Part shown: positions 8,982 to 17,038 of the stretch, one piece after another
Layout: the number at the start of each line of letters is the position of its first letter
Numbering within the stretch: the first letter of the stretch is position 1
Source: Candidatus Persebacteraceae bacterium Df01
GTDB taxonomy: Bacteria; Pseudomonadota; Gammaproteobacteria; Tethybacterales; Persebacteraceae
Reading direction: 5' to 3'
Assembly (NCBI GenBank): GCA_030386295.1
Contig: JANQAO010000002.1
Span: 62,001-126,000 of the forward strand
Length of the DNA: 64,000 nucleotides
Position numbers and translations under genes: made by a program
Notes under the pieces: model-generated
What the model saw: the letters and a program-made list of their open reading frames with translations, nothing else
Told to the model about the DNA's origin: nothing
The model's database searches: none

Positions 8982-9935
8982 ATGACACACAATTATGATG
9001 AAGGACGGCTGAATTTACCATTTGTCGGACATTGCACATTTGGCAAATATCCCACCGCCACTGATTGGAGCACCCTAAGCGCCGATGTAGCAGTTCTGGG
9101 CGCACCATTTGACTGCGGCGCGCAATATCGCGCTGGCGCCCGTTTCGGTCCACGCGCCATACGTGAGGCATCCACGCTATTTGCTTTTGGGCACAGTGGT
9201 GCCTATGATTTTGAAGACGACATTACCTATTTACCGGCAGGCAGCACAAACATTGTGGACATCGGAGACGCCGACATCATCCACACCGATACCGAAAAAA
9301 GCCATGCCAATATTGAACAAACAGTGCGCACCATTTTAAGCACAGGCGCTATGCCGCTAGTGCTCGGCGGTGACCACTCAATTACCATTCCTTGTCTGCG
9401 CGCCTTTGACAAAGAACCACCGATGCATGTGATTCAAATAGATGCCCATCTAGATTTTGTGGATGAACGGCACGGTGTGCGACACGGTCACGGCAATCCG
9501 ATGCGGCGCGCTTCGGAAATGGCACACGTGTCCGGATGTACTCAAATCGGAATTCGCAATGTGTCATCATCCAACCGTGATGACTACGCCGCGGCACGAG
9601 CCGCTGGCTCAACCATTTTATCGGTGCGCGACATTCGCCAGCTGGGCGCAGCGGCGGTAGCGGAGCAAGTACCAGAAGGTAAGCGCTACTATTGCACCAT
9701 AGACATAGACAGTTTTGACCCTTCCATTGCACCTGGCACAGGAACTCCTTCACACGGTGGTTTTTTATATTATGAAGTGCTGGAACTACTCAAATTGCTC
9801 GTCAAACGCGGGCGCTTTGTCGGTGTTGACTTGGTAGAAGTAGCACCGGCGTACGACCCAGCGGCAGTCACAGCAACATTAGCGGCGCAACTATTACTCA
9901 ATTTTGTTGGCGCCATTTTGCACGAAAAGCATTAA
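8982..9935 (+). CDS. Agmatinase-family ureohydrolase (SpeB-like)
   Basis: Manganese-dependent ureohydrolase of 317 residues, probably splitting agmatine into putrescine and urea. Metal ligands are visible in LGGDHSITIP (around 129-133), IQIDAHLDFVDE (around 154-158) and TIDIDSFDPSIAPGTGTPSHGG. The last segment is the agmatinase/guanidinobutyrase signature. The exact substrate (agmatine, guanidinobutyrate or another guanidino compound) cannot be fixed from sequence. No ribosome site is visible before the ATG, and a TACAAT sits only seven bases upstream, so the message may be nearly leaderless. xthA follows after 6 bp. Confidence 0.88.
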   Translation: MTHNYDEGRLNLPFVGHCTFGKYPTATDWSTLSADVAVLGAPFDCGAQYRAGARFGPRAIREASTLFAFGHSGAYDFEDDITYLPAGSTNIVDIGDADIIHTDTEKSHANIEQTVRTILSTGAMPLVLGGDHSITIPCLRAFDKEPPMHVIQIDAHLDFVDERHGVRHGHGNPMRRASEMAHVSGCTQIGIRNVSSSNRDDYAAARAAGSTILSVRDIRQLGAAAVAEQVPEGKRYYCTIDIDSFDPSIAPGTGTPSHGGFLYYEVLELLKLLVKRGRFVGVDLVEVAPAYDPAAVTATLAAQLLLNFVGAILHEKH

Positions 9936-9941
9936 TCGACT

Positions 9942-10718
9942 ATGCGTGTTGTCACGCTTAATCTAAATGGTATTCGCGCCGCCTACCACAAAGGACTAGG
10001 CGCTTGGCTACACACGACACAACCCGATATCGCTTGCTGGCAAGAAGTGCGCGCTGATGACAGCGTATTGACGGAAGACATGCGTCATCCAGCAGGACTT
10101 TCCAGCACGTTTGTGCTTCCACAAAAACGCGGTTATAGCGGCGTTGCGCTACTATCGCAAAAAAAACCGGACATGATTCATCGCACCTTTGGTGGTGGAG
10201 TGCTGGATACGGAAGGACGCTTTGTGCGCTTTGACTTTCCGACATTCAGCGTAGTGTCACTGTATTTACCCTCTGGCTCATCCGGAGAGGAACGACAACA
10301 GGTGAAATATGACGTGATGAATGATTTTTTCGTTTGGCTGGAAACCTGCCGTCGCGAAACAGAAAAAAGCGGGCGTGACTTTTTAATTTGCGGCGACATA
10401 AACATTGCCCACACCGAAAAAGACATTAAAAATTGGCGAGGTAATCGCAAAAACTCTGGCTTTTTACCTGAGGAACGAGCTTGGTTATCTCACGTTTTTG
10501 ATGAACTTGGCTGGGTAGACGTGTTTCGCCAGATAAACAATGAAGATGGCCAATATACTTGGTGGTCTAACCGAGGACGAGCGTGGGACAACAACGTCGG
10601 TTGGCGTATTGATTATCAAATTGCGACACCACGATTAGCAGCACGAGCGCGACAAGCAACAATTTATAAAGCACAACGTTTTTCCGACCACGCACCACTG
10701 ATTATTGATTATGATTGA
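9942..10718 (+). CDS. xthA: Exodeoxyribonuclease III (AP endonuclease)
   Basis: Cuts DNA at abasic sites and removes 3' blocking groups. The 258-residue protein has the exonuclease-endonuclease-phosphatase fold motifs in order: LNLNGIRAA near the start, the metal-binding Glu35 in CWQEVRADD, KRGYSGVALLS, ICGDINIAHTEKDI and a C-terminal FSDHAPLIIDYD with the catalytic Asp-His pair. A conserved INNEDGQYTWWSNRGRAWDN segment is present, as in bacterial ExoIII. Only 6 bp separate it from the agmatinase-family gene, so the two are probably cotranscribed. Confidence 0.95.
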   Translation: MRVVTLNLNGIRAAYHKGLGAWLHTTQPDIACWQEVRADDSVLTEDMRHPAGLSSTFVLPQKRGYSGVALLSQKKPDMIHRTFGGGVLDTEGRFVRFDFPTFSVVSLYLPSGSSGEERQQVKYDVMNDFFVWLETCRRETEKSGRDFLICGDINIAHTEKDIKNWRGNRKNSGFLPEERAWLSHVFDELGWVDVFRQINNEDGQYTWWSNRGRAWDNNVGWRIDYQIATPRLAARARQATIYKAQRFSDHAPLIIDYD

Positions 10719-10748
10719 AGTAAGCAAAAAGAGCGCCAGTGCTTACCT

Positions 10749-10754
10749 TATAAT
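10749..10754 (+). promoter_or_regulatory. -10 element (TATAAT) before sbmA-like gene
   Basis: A perfect TATAAT lies in the 80-bp gap between xthA and the transporter gene. No good -35 hexamer sits at the right distance. A short inverted repeat GTAAGC/GCTTAC (about 10720-10746) just upstream could weakly end the previous transcript, but it has no T run. Confidence 0.3.
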
Positions 10755-10798
10755 CAAAGCCGTTGTAGGCATCTTACTTTTGAAAGAAAGAATGACAC

Positions 10799-11923
10799 AT
10801 GATTAAAAGCTTTTTCTGTTCAAAGCAATGGGCGCTGTGGGCGTGGGGCGGTTTATTTTTGTTGTGCGCAACCATTGTCCTAGAAGTGCGTGTGCTGGTG
10901 TGGATTAATGGCTGGTATCGTGAGGTATGGGATTTTTTGCAAACACCAGACCCAGATATTGCAGCCGCCGTGATGAGTGCGGATACAGTATGGGATGATG
11001 AACTAACTGCAAAAGTTCAACAAGCGCTTGATAAATTTTGGGGGCTTATTGGTGAATTTTGCATCATCGTCTTTCCCTTTGTTGTGTTGCTGGCATTTTC
11101 GTCATTTTTTACCAAGCATTACGCTTTTCGCTGGCGGCAAGCTATTACTTTTGCTTACTTTCCGTTGTGGAAAAATATCGGAAAAGATATTGAAGGTGCT
11201 TCCCAGCGACTACAACAAGATCCAGAGCGGTTTGCTCGGATTGTTGAACACTTAGGGTTGGGAGTTTTTCGTTCAGTACTAACGCTCATCGCTTTTGTGC
11301 CGATATTGTGGTCGGTAAGCGAAGAAATTATGGAAAAATTCCAATCAGCCGCAGGTCTACAAAACGCACCTTTTAGTTTGCCTTTTTTTGAATGGACAGC
11401 TACTACTCCCGCCTCCTTAATGATGGTGGCAATAGGACTTGCCATTGGCGGCACGGGACTATCGTTTTTAATTGGTGCTAAATTGCCCAACCTAGAATAT
11501 AACAACCAGCGGGTGGAAGCTCGATTTCGTAAACGACTGGTCTATTCAGAAGACGACAAAATTTTTGCCGACGTGCCTTCTTTGGTAGAGCTATTTACCG
11601 GATTGCGATTTAATTATTTTCGCCTTTACCTGCACTATTCTTATTTTGCTTTATGGGCAGCTCTTTTCGCTCAATTTATCGTCATTACAGATTTGGTGCT
11701 TATTGGCAGCGGTGTAGTGTTAGGCATTATCACTTTCGGTTTTTTGCAACAAATCTTTCACGCATTTGGCAAAGTCACTGATAGCCTTACTTACTTTGTA
11801 GACAACTGGACCACCGTCACCGAACTTATGTCAATCGTCAAACGATTGCGTGAATTTGAGCGCAACATAGGTTACACCGGCAAACCACCAGAAAATGCCG
11901 AGCCAGTGCAAACTATTCGGTAA
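10799..11923 (+). CDS. sbmA: SbmA/BacA-type peptide transporter
   Basis: Inner-membrane protein of the SbmA/BacA family (ABC transporter transmembrane domain without an ATPase), which takes up peptides and some antibiotics using the proton gradient. The 374 residues contain several long hydrophobic segments (about 12-34, 80-105, 160-180, 205-230 and a long pair near 280-325). Family-typical segments are AFRWRQAITFAYFPLWKNI, SFLIGAKLPNLEYNNQRVEARFR and FTGLRFNYFRLYLHYSYF. It is slightly shorter than the ~400-residue E. coli protein. BacA is needed by several bacteria to survive host antimicrobial peptides, so this gene fits a host-associated life but does not prove it. A J-domain protein gene starts 3 bp downstream. 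Confidence 0.85.
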   Translation: MIKSFFCSKQWALWAWGGLFLLCATIVLEVRVLVWINGWYREVWDFLQTPDPDIAAAVMSADTVWDDELTAKVQQALDKFWGLIGEFCIIVFPFVVLLAFSSFFTKHYAFRWRQAITFAYFPLWKNIGKDIEGASQRLQQDPERFARIVEHLGLGVFRSVLTLIAFVPILWSVSEEIMEKFQSAAGLQNAPFSLPFFEWTATTPASLMMVAIGLAIGGTGLSFLIGAKLPNLEYNNQRVEARFRKRLVYSEDDKIFADVPSLVELFTGLRFNYFRLYLHYSYFALWAALFAQFIVITDLVLIGSGVVLGIITFGFLQQIFHAFGKVTDSLTYFVDNWTTVTELMSIVKRLREFERNIGYTGKPPENAEPVQTIR

Positions 11924-11926
11924 CCG

Positions 11927-12442
11927 ATGAAACATCGCGCGCCACACGAAATTCTTGGCGTGGCGCGCGATGCCAAGCGCATGGAAATTATCATCGCTTA
12001 TCGCAAACTGGCTATGCGTTGGCATCCTGACCGTAATCCAAATTCAGCCGCAAAAAATAAATTTCAAGAAATTCAGCAAGCTTACGACACGCTGCGCAAA
12101 CGCGGTTCGCCAGCCAGCTTGCATGAATTGTGGGATGAAATGATGCGACAAAGCAATGATAATTATGAGCAAACACCGCACAGTAACGCTTTTTGGCAGA
12201 ATTTCCCAACATTGACCGCGTTCACAGCGACGCTCAGCATAATATTGCTAAAAACAATTACTTGGCCTGGAAATGTCGTTGCATTTACACTGGGCTTGCT
12301 GGCGGCAAATGTAGCATATAAATCAGGACAAACATCACTTGCGTTTCGTTTGGAGTCTGCATTCAGGTTGTTTGTTCGCTTGTATTTCATTTCTCTACTT
12401 GTTTGGGGTCTATGGGTAATGCTCAAACAAATTATTATTTGA
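11927..12442 (+). CDS. J-domain (DnaJ-like) protein with C-terminal membrane segments
   Basis: The N-terminal 65 residues form a J domain (PHEILGVARDAKRMEIIIAY, then HPD at 33-35), which stimulates the ATPase of an Hsp70. There is no G/F-rich region or zinc-binding domain, so this is a specialised co-chaperone and not DnaJ itself. The second half has hydrophobic stretches (about 98-116, 120-133 and 147-168) that should anchor it in the membrane. It starts 3 bp after the SbmA-like gene, so the two are almost certainly cotranscribed. Its client is unknown; a role with the neighbouring transporter is only a guess. Confidence 0.85.
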   Translation: MKHRAPHEILGVARDAKRMEIIIAYRKLAMRWHPDRNPNSAAKNKFQEIQQAYDTLRKRGSPASLHELWDEMMRQSNDNYEQTPHSNAFWQNFPTLTAFTATLSIILLKTITWPGNVVAFTLGLLAANVAYKSGQTSLAFRLESAFRLFVRLYFISLLVWGLWVMLKQIII

Positions 12443-12471
12443 CAAAAAAACGCACAACCATCACCACAAAG

Positions 12472-12477
12472 TATAAT
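12472..12477 (+). promoter_or_regulatory. -10 element (TATAAT) close to trpA start
   Basis: A perfect TATAAT ends 11 bases before the trpA ATG. A perfect TTGACA (12439-12444) lies upstream, but with a 27-base spacer, too long for a standard promoter. No ribosome site is visible, so a very short or absent leader is possible. Confidence 0.3.
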
Positions 12478-12488
12478 TTCTAATTAGC

Positions 12489-13283
12489 ATGAGCGATTTA
12501 ATTACCAATGCCTTTGCGTGCACCGACAAACGAGCATGTCTAGTGGCTTTCATTACCGCTGGCTTTCCCCATGCCGATTCCACGCCAGCAATGCTTTCTG
12601 CCATTGCCGAAGCAGGAGCAGATATTATTGAAATTGGGGTACCCTTTTCCGACCCGATGGCTGATGGTCCCGCTATCCAACGTTCCAGTGAAGTCGCGCT
12701 GGCCAACGGCATGACCTTGAAAAAAACCATTGCCGCCACAGCTGCCTTTCGTAACACTAACACAACGGTTCCTCTAGTGCTGATGGGCTACGCCAACTCT
12801 TTTTTGAATCATCCCGGAGGCGCTGCTGGGTTGGCACAAGCAGCACAACAGGCCAATATCAACGGCTTGATTGTTGTTGATCTTGCCGATGAAGACCGCG
12901 CCAATTGGAAGCGACACCTTGCGCCTGCTGGTGTCAGCCTTGTCAATCTAGTTGCGCCAACAACAAACGAATCTCGATTACAACAAATTGCCAACGATGC
13001 CGAAGGATTTCTGTACGCCATTTCACTCAAAGGTGTTACCGGTGCCGGTAATTTAGATGTAGAAAATGTCGCTTACAATTTGCGCGCTGTTAAACAAATC
13101 GCCACAGTACCGGTAGTAGCCGGTTTTGGCATTCGCACACCGGAACATGCTTTACAACTTGCCAATCACGCCGACGGCGTGGTGATTGGTAGCAAACTTG
13201 TGGAAATTGCCGAAGCTGCCGCAGATCCGCCTGCCGAAGTGGGAGCTTTCATTAAACAAATGGCTACCACTTTGGCGCACTAA
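12489..13283 (+). CDS. trpA: Tryptophan synthase alpha chain
   Basis: Splits indole-3-glycerol phosphate to indole and glyceraldehyde 3-phosphate, passing indole to TrpB. Catalytic residues match the E. coli pair: Glu48 in DIIEIGVPFSDP and Asp59 in MADGPAIQ. The phosphate-binding end VPVVAGFGIRTPEHA and VVIGSKLVE are present. Length (264) is standard. It heads the accD-folC cluster as in many Betaproteobacteria, but trpB, which normally precedes it, is absent here and replaced by the J-domain gene. trpB must lie elsewhere if the pathway works. Confidence 0.96.
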   Translation: MSDLITNAFACTDKRACLVAFITAGFPHADSTPAMLSAIAEAGADIIEIGVPFSDPMADGPAIQRSSEVALANGMTLKKTIAATAAFRNTNTTVPLVLMGYANSFLNHPGGAAGLAQAAQQANINGLIVVDLADEDRANWKRHLAPAGVSLVNLVAPTTNESRLQQIANDAEGFLYAISLKGVTGAGNLDVENVAYNLRAVKQIATVPVVAGFGIRTPEHALQLANHADGVVIGSKLVEIAEAAADPPAEVGAFIKQMATTLAH

Positions 13284-13307
13284 CAGTATTTTAAGACTGT
13301 CACACAA

Positions 13308-14171
13308 ATGAATTGGTTTACTAAAATTCTGCCCGGCATCAAGAAAAAAGTGCCAAATACGACCGCTAAAACTATACCCGATGGCTTGTGGCGCAAGTGC
13401 AAGCAATGCGGCGTTACTATTTATACCGATGAAATGAAAAAAAATCATTGGGTGTGTGGCAACTGCGACCACCACCACCGGCTCACTGCTAACGAGCGAG
13501 CTTCCATTTTATTTGATGAAGACCAACCAATAACTGAAATTGCCACCGAAGTACGGGCGGTAGATTTTTTGCAATTTAAGGATGACATTTCTTATCAAGA
13601 GCGACTACAGAACGCGCAAAAAGGTGATGCGCGACGTGATTCGGTCGCAGCGTTTCGTGGATGTGTCAAAGGGCGTGAAATTGTTGCGGTAATTTTTGAT
13701 TTTACTTTTATGGGTGGTTCCATGGGCAGCGTGGCTGGCGAACGATTTGTGCGTGGCGTAGAAGAAGCCGTCGCCTTAAATATTCCCTTCGTGTCATTCA
13801 CCGCATCCGGTGGAGCGCGTATGCAAGAAGGTATGGTGTCGCTGCTACAAATGGCCAAAACTACAGCAGCATTAACCGATTTACAGCGACTGCGGCTACC
13901 ACATATCAGCGTACTTACTGACCCCACTACCGGCGGCGTAGCGGCCAGTTTTGCTCTCATTGGCGACATCATTATCGCTGAACCCAAAGCACTCATTGGA
14001 TTTGCCGGTCCCAGGGTAATTAAAGAAACCGTGCGTGAAGAATTACCGGAAGGATTTCAGCGTAGCGAATTTTTACTAAACCGTGGAGCAATAGACATGA
14101 TTACCGATCGCCGGGACATGCGCGACACACTGTTTCGGGTGCTGACAATGTTGACGCCGGAGCGGCATTAA
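13308..14171 (+). CDS. accD: Acetyl-CoA carboxylase carboxyltransferase subunit beta
   Basis: Forms, with AccA, the carboxyltransferase half of acetyl-CoA carboxylase, the first committed step of fatty acid synthesis. The N-terminal zinc ribbon has Cys31, Cys34, Cys50 and Cys53 (CKQCG and CGNCD). The crotonase-like domain shows FTASGGARMQEGMVSLLQMA and LTDPTTGGVAASFA, with the oxyanion-hole glycines. The 287-residue length is normal. It sits 24 bp after trpA and 5 bp before folC in the conserved accD-folC order. Confidence 0.96.
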   Translation: MNWFTKILPGIKKKVPNTTAKTIPDGLWRKCKQCGVTIYTDEMKKNHWVCGNCDHHHRLTANERASILFDEDQPITEIATEVRAVDFLQFKDDISYQERLQNAQKGDARRDSVAAFRGCVKGREIVAVIFDFTFMGGSMGSVAGERFVRGVEEAVALNIPFVSFTASGGARMQEGMVSLLQMAKTTAALTDLQRLRLPHISVLTDPTTGGVAASFALIGDIIIAEPKALIGFAGPRVIKETVREELPEGFQRSEFLLNRGAIDMITDRRDMRDTLFRVLTMLTPERH

Positions 14172-14176
14172 CCCAT

Positions 14177-15430
14177 ATGGAATCGGCGCTTGACACTTGG
14201 CTGATAACACTGGAAAGTCGGCATTCGACACTCATTGACTTGGGACTAGACCGGGTGGGAAAAGTTCGGCAGCAGCTTAATTTATCGTTAACTATGCCAG
14301 TCATTACGGTAGGCGGCACAAACGGTAAAGGCTCCGTATGCGCACTACTGAAAACAATTTTCAAAGCAGCAGGTATTCGTGCCGGTTGCTACACATCGCC
14401 ACATTTGCTGAAATTTAATGAAAGAATACAAGTAGATGGTGAAATAGCACCAGACAGCGCGTTAATAGCGGCTTTTGAAGCGGTGGAAGAAGCACGGCAA
14501 TATACTGGAGAATCGCTCACATATTTTGAATTCACTACACTGGCAGCGGCGTGGCTATTTGCACAAGAACAATGCGACATAGTTATTTTAGAAGTCGGTC
14601 TCGGAGGGCGGCTGGATGCAGTCAACATTTTCACGCCGACAGTGGCAGTAGTAACCAGCATTGGCTTTGACCACATGGATTATTTAGGCGACAACATTGA
14701 ATCCATTGCGAAAGAAAAAGCTGGTATTTTTCGCGCCCACCGTCCAGCGATTATCGGGGATGCAAAAGCCCCGGCCGCATTGATGGAAGAGGCGAAAAAA
14801 ACGAATGCTCACATAGTACTAGCGGGGCGTGACTTTTGTACAGAACAAACCGCCGGAAGCTGGCATTATCGCGGTCAAAGGCAGTTGTACGACATCCCTC
14901 TACCCGCCTTACGAGGATCACACCAGCTTGCCAATGCCGCCGCCGTCATTGCCGCACTAGAACGGTTACCAACCGCTTACTGGCCAGGAACAAGCGCGTT
15001 ACGAAAAGGATTGCACGCAGTAGAACTGCTCGGACGCAGCCAAATATTGCCAGGAAGCCCGCCAGTGATATTGGATGTAGCCCACAACGAAGCAGCAGCA
15101 GTAGTATTAGAACGACTACTATTTGATATGGGATATTTTCCGTGCACAACAGCGGTGCTGGGCATGCTAGCGCGTAAAGACCCAGCTACTTTTGTGCGCC
15201 CCTTATTGCGTCGCATTACTCATTGGTATGTAGCTCCCGTTGGCGACGGCAACCCTCACTCCATTGCTGATGCCGTTAGTGAAGCCGGCGGCGATGTAAC
15301 GGTCTGCGATTCTATTGTAGCAGCGGCGGCACAAGCACGCGCTTATTGCGGCACGGATGGTAGAATGTTAGTTACTGGCTCATTTGCAACAGTTGCCAGT
15401 TATTTGCAACATGTCAAGCCCAAAAATTGA
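14177..15430 (+). CDS. folC: Bifunctional dihydrofolate/folylpolyglutamate synthase
   Basis: Adds glutamate to dihydropteroate and then to reduced folates, using ATP. The Mur-ligase-like P-loop is VGGTNGKGSVCALL (GGTNGKGS at 46-53). TSPHLLKFNERIQVDG and EVGLGGRLDAVN are FolC signatures, and DVAHNEAAAVV marks the C-terminal domain. 417 residues, full length. Five bases separate it from accD, and its last 20 bases overlap the start of the SPOR-domain gene. Confidence 0.95.
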   Translation: MESALDTWLITLESRHSTLIDLGLDRVGKVRQQLNLSLTMPVITVGGTNGKGSVCALLKTIFKAAGIRAGCYTSPHLLKFNERIQVDGEIAPDSALIAAFEAVEEARQYTGESLTYFEFTTLAAAWLFAQEQCDIVILEVGLGGRLDAVNIFTPTVAVVTSIGFDHMDYLGDNIESIAKEKAGIFRAHRPAIIGDAKAPAALMEEAKKTNAHIVLAGRDFCTEQTAGSWHYRGQRQLYDIPLPALRGSHQLANAAAVIAALERLPTAYWPGTSALRKGLHAVELLGRSQILPGSPPVILDVAHNEAAAVVLERLLFDMGYFPCTTAVLGMLARKDPATFVRPLLRRITHWYVAPVGDGNPHSIADAVSEAGGDVTVCDSIVAAAAQARAYCGTDGRMLVTGSFATVASYLQHVKPKN

Positions 15431-16262
15431 GAGCACATCAACGGTAGGTGAAGAAAACATTGAGCGGCAGCAGGCAGCAGAATACCGCCGACAGTTGCGA
15501 CATCGCTTTCTGGGAGCTATTGCCGTGTTTTCCCTTGCAATGCTATTATGGCAGTTCGGCAACGCGCCATTGCCATCACCAGCCACTCCAACAACACCAG
15601 CAACGATTGACTCACCTGTAAATCAACAAATAACGACAGCCGTGATAACAGCTCAAGATACCAAATTAATTCCTGTTGAATTATCCCCAACACAAAAAAG
15701 CATTACGATTTTCACAACGACAGATGCAGTTACCCTCATGCCAAATGCTGTTGCAGAATTATCTGCTACTGCGCCCGCTATCAAAGTAACCACAAATATT
15801 TCTTCAAAATCTGATAATACCTTATGGTTACAAGTCGGCGCTTTTAATAAAAAAAGCAACGCCAACCACTTGGCGGAAAAACTACGTGCCAAAAAGTTAG
15901 ACGTGTCAATTACCAAAAACAAAAATTTATTTGTCGTGCGTATAGAACAGTTACTTGACAAAGCAGCTCAACAACGAGCGCAACGTATTGCCTACAGCAT
16001 TACTAAGAAAATTACCGCGGATGAGACTCCCTCTTTTGCCCTACAATTAGGCGCTTTTGTGGATGAGTCGCGCGCAAAAAAACAAGTCGCACAACTACAA
16101 AAAGACAATATTAATGCGAGCATTCAAAACATTGAACGCGGCGGCAAGCCGCTATTTCGTGTTATTGTCGCCGATTATAGTACAAAAAATGCTGCAAAAC
16201 AAGCGCAAAAAACTGTTCTAACAAAAACCGGAATCATCGGTCACGTCATAAAGATTAGGTAA
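15411..16262 (+). CDS. Membrane protein with two SPOR domains (DedD-like)
   Basis: Single-pass inner-membrane protein with a cytoplasmic N-terminus (about 30 residues), one membrane helix (FLGAIAVFSLAMLLWQFG), a Pro/Thr-rich linker and two SPOR domains. The first begins TLWLQVGAFNKKSNANHLAE and the second FALQLGAFVDESRAKKQVAQ. SPOR domains bind glycan strands lacking stem peptides at the division septum. The place between folC and cvpA is that of the division protein DedD, which normally has one SPOR domain, so the duplication is notable. I start it at the ATG at 15411, overlapping folC by 20 bases; an in-frame ATG at 15384 is possible but less likely. Confidence 0.85.
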   Translation: MSSPKIESTSTVGEENIERQQAAEYRRQLRHRFLGAIAVFSLAMLLWQFGNAPLPSPATPTTPATIDSPVNQQITTAVITAQDTKLIPVELSPTQKSITIFTTTDAVTLMPNAVAELSATAPAIKVTTNISSKSDNTLWLQVGAFNKKSNANHLAEKLRAKKLDVSITKNKNLFVVRIEQLLDKAAQQRAQRIAYSITKKITADETPSFALQLGAFVDESRAKKQVAQLQKDNINASIQNIERGGKPLFRVIVADYSTKNAAKQAQKTVLTKTGIIGHVIKIR

Positions 16263-16272
16263 AATTAACGAC

Positions 16273-17037
16273 ATGCATTGGGAAAACGTAAGTTGGATTG
16301 ATGTCCTGTTATTAGGTGTTATTTTATTATCAACTGGATACGGTTTATTTCGCGGTCTTATCCGCAGTATATTTGGTATCGTTTCATTAGTACTGGCGTT
16401 TCTCATCGCTAAAAGATACGGTGCAGCACTTGTCCAACCGATAACCGTACTGTTGGGAGAAACACCAATTGCGATAGCCCTTTCTCACGTAATAATTTTT
16501 GTTATCGCCACGCTACTGTTCGGAGCTTTCACTTACTTGGTGCGCAAGGCCGCTACTAAAAGCAATTTGGGTGGTCTTGATATGTACGGCGGCCTGTTAT
16601 TTGGCGCCTTACGCGGCGGCTTGCTCGCTATGATTTTTGTTGTTATGCTATCCGCATTGCCCATACAAAATACCGAAGCATGGGAAAGCTCTGCTATGCT
16701 GCCTCCAATAGGAAAAACAATACAATTTTCACTAAAGCAAGAGGTATTCAAAAATTACCGAAATTATTGGCATTTTGATGAAAAAGGACGTCCCAATGTA
16801 CGCTTGCCTACTGGCAAATTACGCTTGCCTGATTACAGTGACTCTTCTCAGGCTCTACAAGCGCGAGATGACTTGCTGGACAACCTGATTGAGGAAGCAA
16901 CATCACAATCTTTACACAATGAAGAAATTTCGAAAAAAAATGCTTTGCTAATTCAGAAAAAAATCAACCAAAAGTCCATACTGCAAGAATTACAAGCTTT
17001 TATTAATAAAGCATTAGATATACAGGAAGAAGAATAA
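16273..17037 (+). CDS. cvpA: CvpA family membrane protein with long C-terminal tail
   Basis: Inner-membrane protein of the CvpA family, named for colicin V production and often linked to purine synthesis because it precedes purF. Four hydrophobic segments occupy roughly residues 8-28, 30-48, 68-90 and 100-128. GLFRGLIRSIFGIVSLVLAF near the start is family-typical. The protein has 254 residues against about 160-190 in typical members. The extra tail, roughly residues 165-254, is charged and probably helical. purF starts one base after the stop, so the two are coupled. Confidence 0.9.
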   Translation: MHWENVSWIDVLLLGVILLSTGYGLFRGLIRSIFGIVSLVLAFLIAKRYGAALVQPITVLLGETPIAIALSHVIIFVIATLLFGAFTYLVRKAATKSNLGGLDMYGGLLFGALRGGLLAMIFVVMLSALPIQNTEAWESSAMLPPIGKTIQFSLKQEVFKNYRNYWHFDEKGRPNVRLPTGKLRLPDYSDSSQALQARDDLLDNLIEEATSQSLHNEEISKKNALLIQKKINQKSILQELQAFINKALDIQEEE

Positions 17038-17038
17038 C

